A stretch of 7,141 bases of DNA from CAJQQY01 sp964352225 (GTDB lineage Bacteria > Bacteroidota > Bacteroidia > Chitinophagales > Saprospiraceae), in assembly GCA_964352225.1 (NCBI GenBank), contig CAYGRM010000348.1, positions 1 to 7,141 on the forward strand, given 5' to 3'. Below, piece by piece: positions 6,760 to 7,141 of the stretch; positions within the stretch are counted from its first letter, which is position 1; every line of letters starts with the position of its first letter. The position numbers and the translations under genes are program-made. The notes beneath the pieces were generated by a model. The model worked only from the letters and a program-made list of their open reading frames with translations. It was not told the origin of the DNA and made no database searches.

Positions 6760-7141
6760 ATAAAACATTTACTTCCGCAGTCAATTTAATTCCAAACTTT
6801 TGCTCCACAGAATCAATAATTTTTGTCGCCAATTGATACACTTCTTTCCCCGTTGCATTTCCATAATTAACTAGGACAAGTGCTTGCTTTGCATGGCTTC
6901 CGGTATTTCCTACCCGCTTACCTTTCCATCCACATTGCTCAATTAACCAACCTGCTGGAACTTTAATTTTTCCATTCTCCAAAGGATAAAAAACGATATG
7001 AGGAAATGACTTTTGCAACTGATTAAATTGTCGTTTGGAAATTTCTGGATTTTTGAAAAAACTACCTGAGTTACCTAATTCAGCTGGATCTGGCAACTTG
7101 GAAGAACGAATTTCGATGACGGCTTTAGACACATCTTTGAT
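6758..7141 (-). CDS. murB: UDP-N-acetylmuramate dehydrogenase MurB, C-terminal part (cut by the window edge)
   Basis: MurB is the cytoplasmic FAD enzyme that uses NADPH to reduce UDP-GlcNAc-enolpyruvate to UDP-MurNAc, the second committed step of peptidoglycan precursor synthesis. Only the last 127 residues are inside the window. They hold GNSGSFFKNP, whose second serine (bases 7061-7063) matches the catalytic Ser229 of E. coli MurB. They also hold the type I C-terminal block (PAGWLIEQCGWKG, then QALVLVNYGNATGKEVYQLA) and a final glutamate in AEVNVL matching Glu325. The FAD-binding domain lies beyond base 7141. A GTG at 7130-7132 could be read as a start, but it is an internal valine: the frame continues to the edge as Ile-Lys-Asp-Val, which fits the family's sequence before this serine. 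The gene converges on the MCE gene, and its stop codon sits within the terminator T-run. Confidence 0.93.
   Translation of the reverse strand: MKDVSKAVIEIRSSKLPDPAELGNSGSFFKNPEISKRQFNQLQKSFPHIVFYPLENGKIKVPAGWLIEQCGWKGKRVGNTGSHAKQALVLVNYGNATGKEVYQLATKIIDSVEQKFGIKLTAEVNVL

Noticed and set aside
7130..7132. GTG as the start codon of the - strand gene at the right edge
   Set aside because: The frame stays open to the window edge and fits MurB upstream of this codon; a MurB without its FAD domain would be inactive, so the gene is simply cut by the window.

Overview
The window looks like a chromosomal segment of a member of the Bacteroidota. It is AT-rich and lacks Shine-Dalgarno sequences ahead of its genes. 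It carries an LptD of the Bacteroidota type, an Amidase_3-SPOR protein and a stand-alone MlaD-like protein side by side. A marine or wastewater Saprospiraceae-like genome is possible, but lineage below phylum cannot be read reliably from this sequence.

Layout from left to right: (1) a 249-base leader with no recognisable gene; (2) an EamA/DMT-family permease on the + strand (250-1125); (3) a short convergent intergenic segment with a hairpin; (4) lptD on the - strand (1210-4023), starting at TTG; (5) a divergent intergenic region of about 200 bases with an imperfect hairpin and a possible Bacteroidota-type promoter; (6) an N-acetylmuramoyl-L-alanine amidase with a SPOR domain on the + strand (4228-5448); (7) a 178-base gap filled largely by an inverted repeat whose arms are built of 7-base units; (8) an MlaD/MCE-family lipid-transport protein on the + strand (5627-6691); (9) a strong intrinsic terminator made of a 34-base perfect palindrome and eight T's; (10) the 3' end of murB on the - strand, running off the right edge.

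Apart from the permease, all genes serve the cell envelope: LptD inserts LPS into the outer membrane, the amidase cuts peptidoglycan, the MCE protein handles lipid traffic between membranes, and MurB makes a peptidoglycan precursor. The lptD / amidase / mlaD arrangement is, from memory, a common neighbourhood in Bacteroidota.

No phage, CRISPR, toxin or defence genes are visible, and I do not see a new multi-gene system. The most unusual structure is the heptamer-phased inverted repeat at 5451-5564. Its arms differ by two whole 7-base units and a single base.
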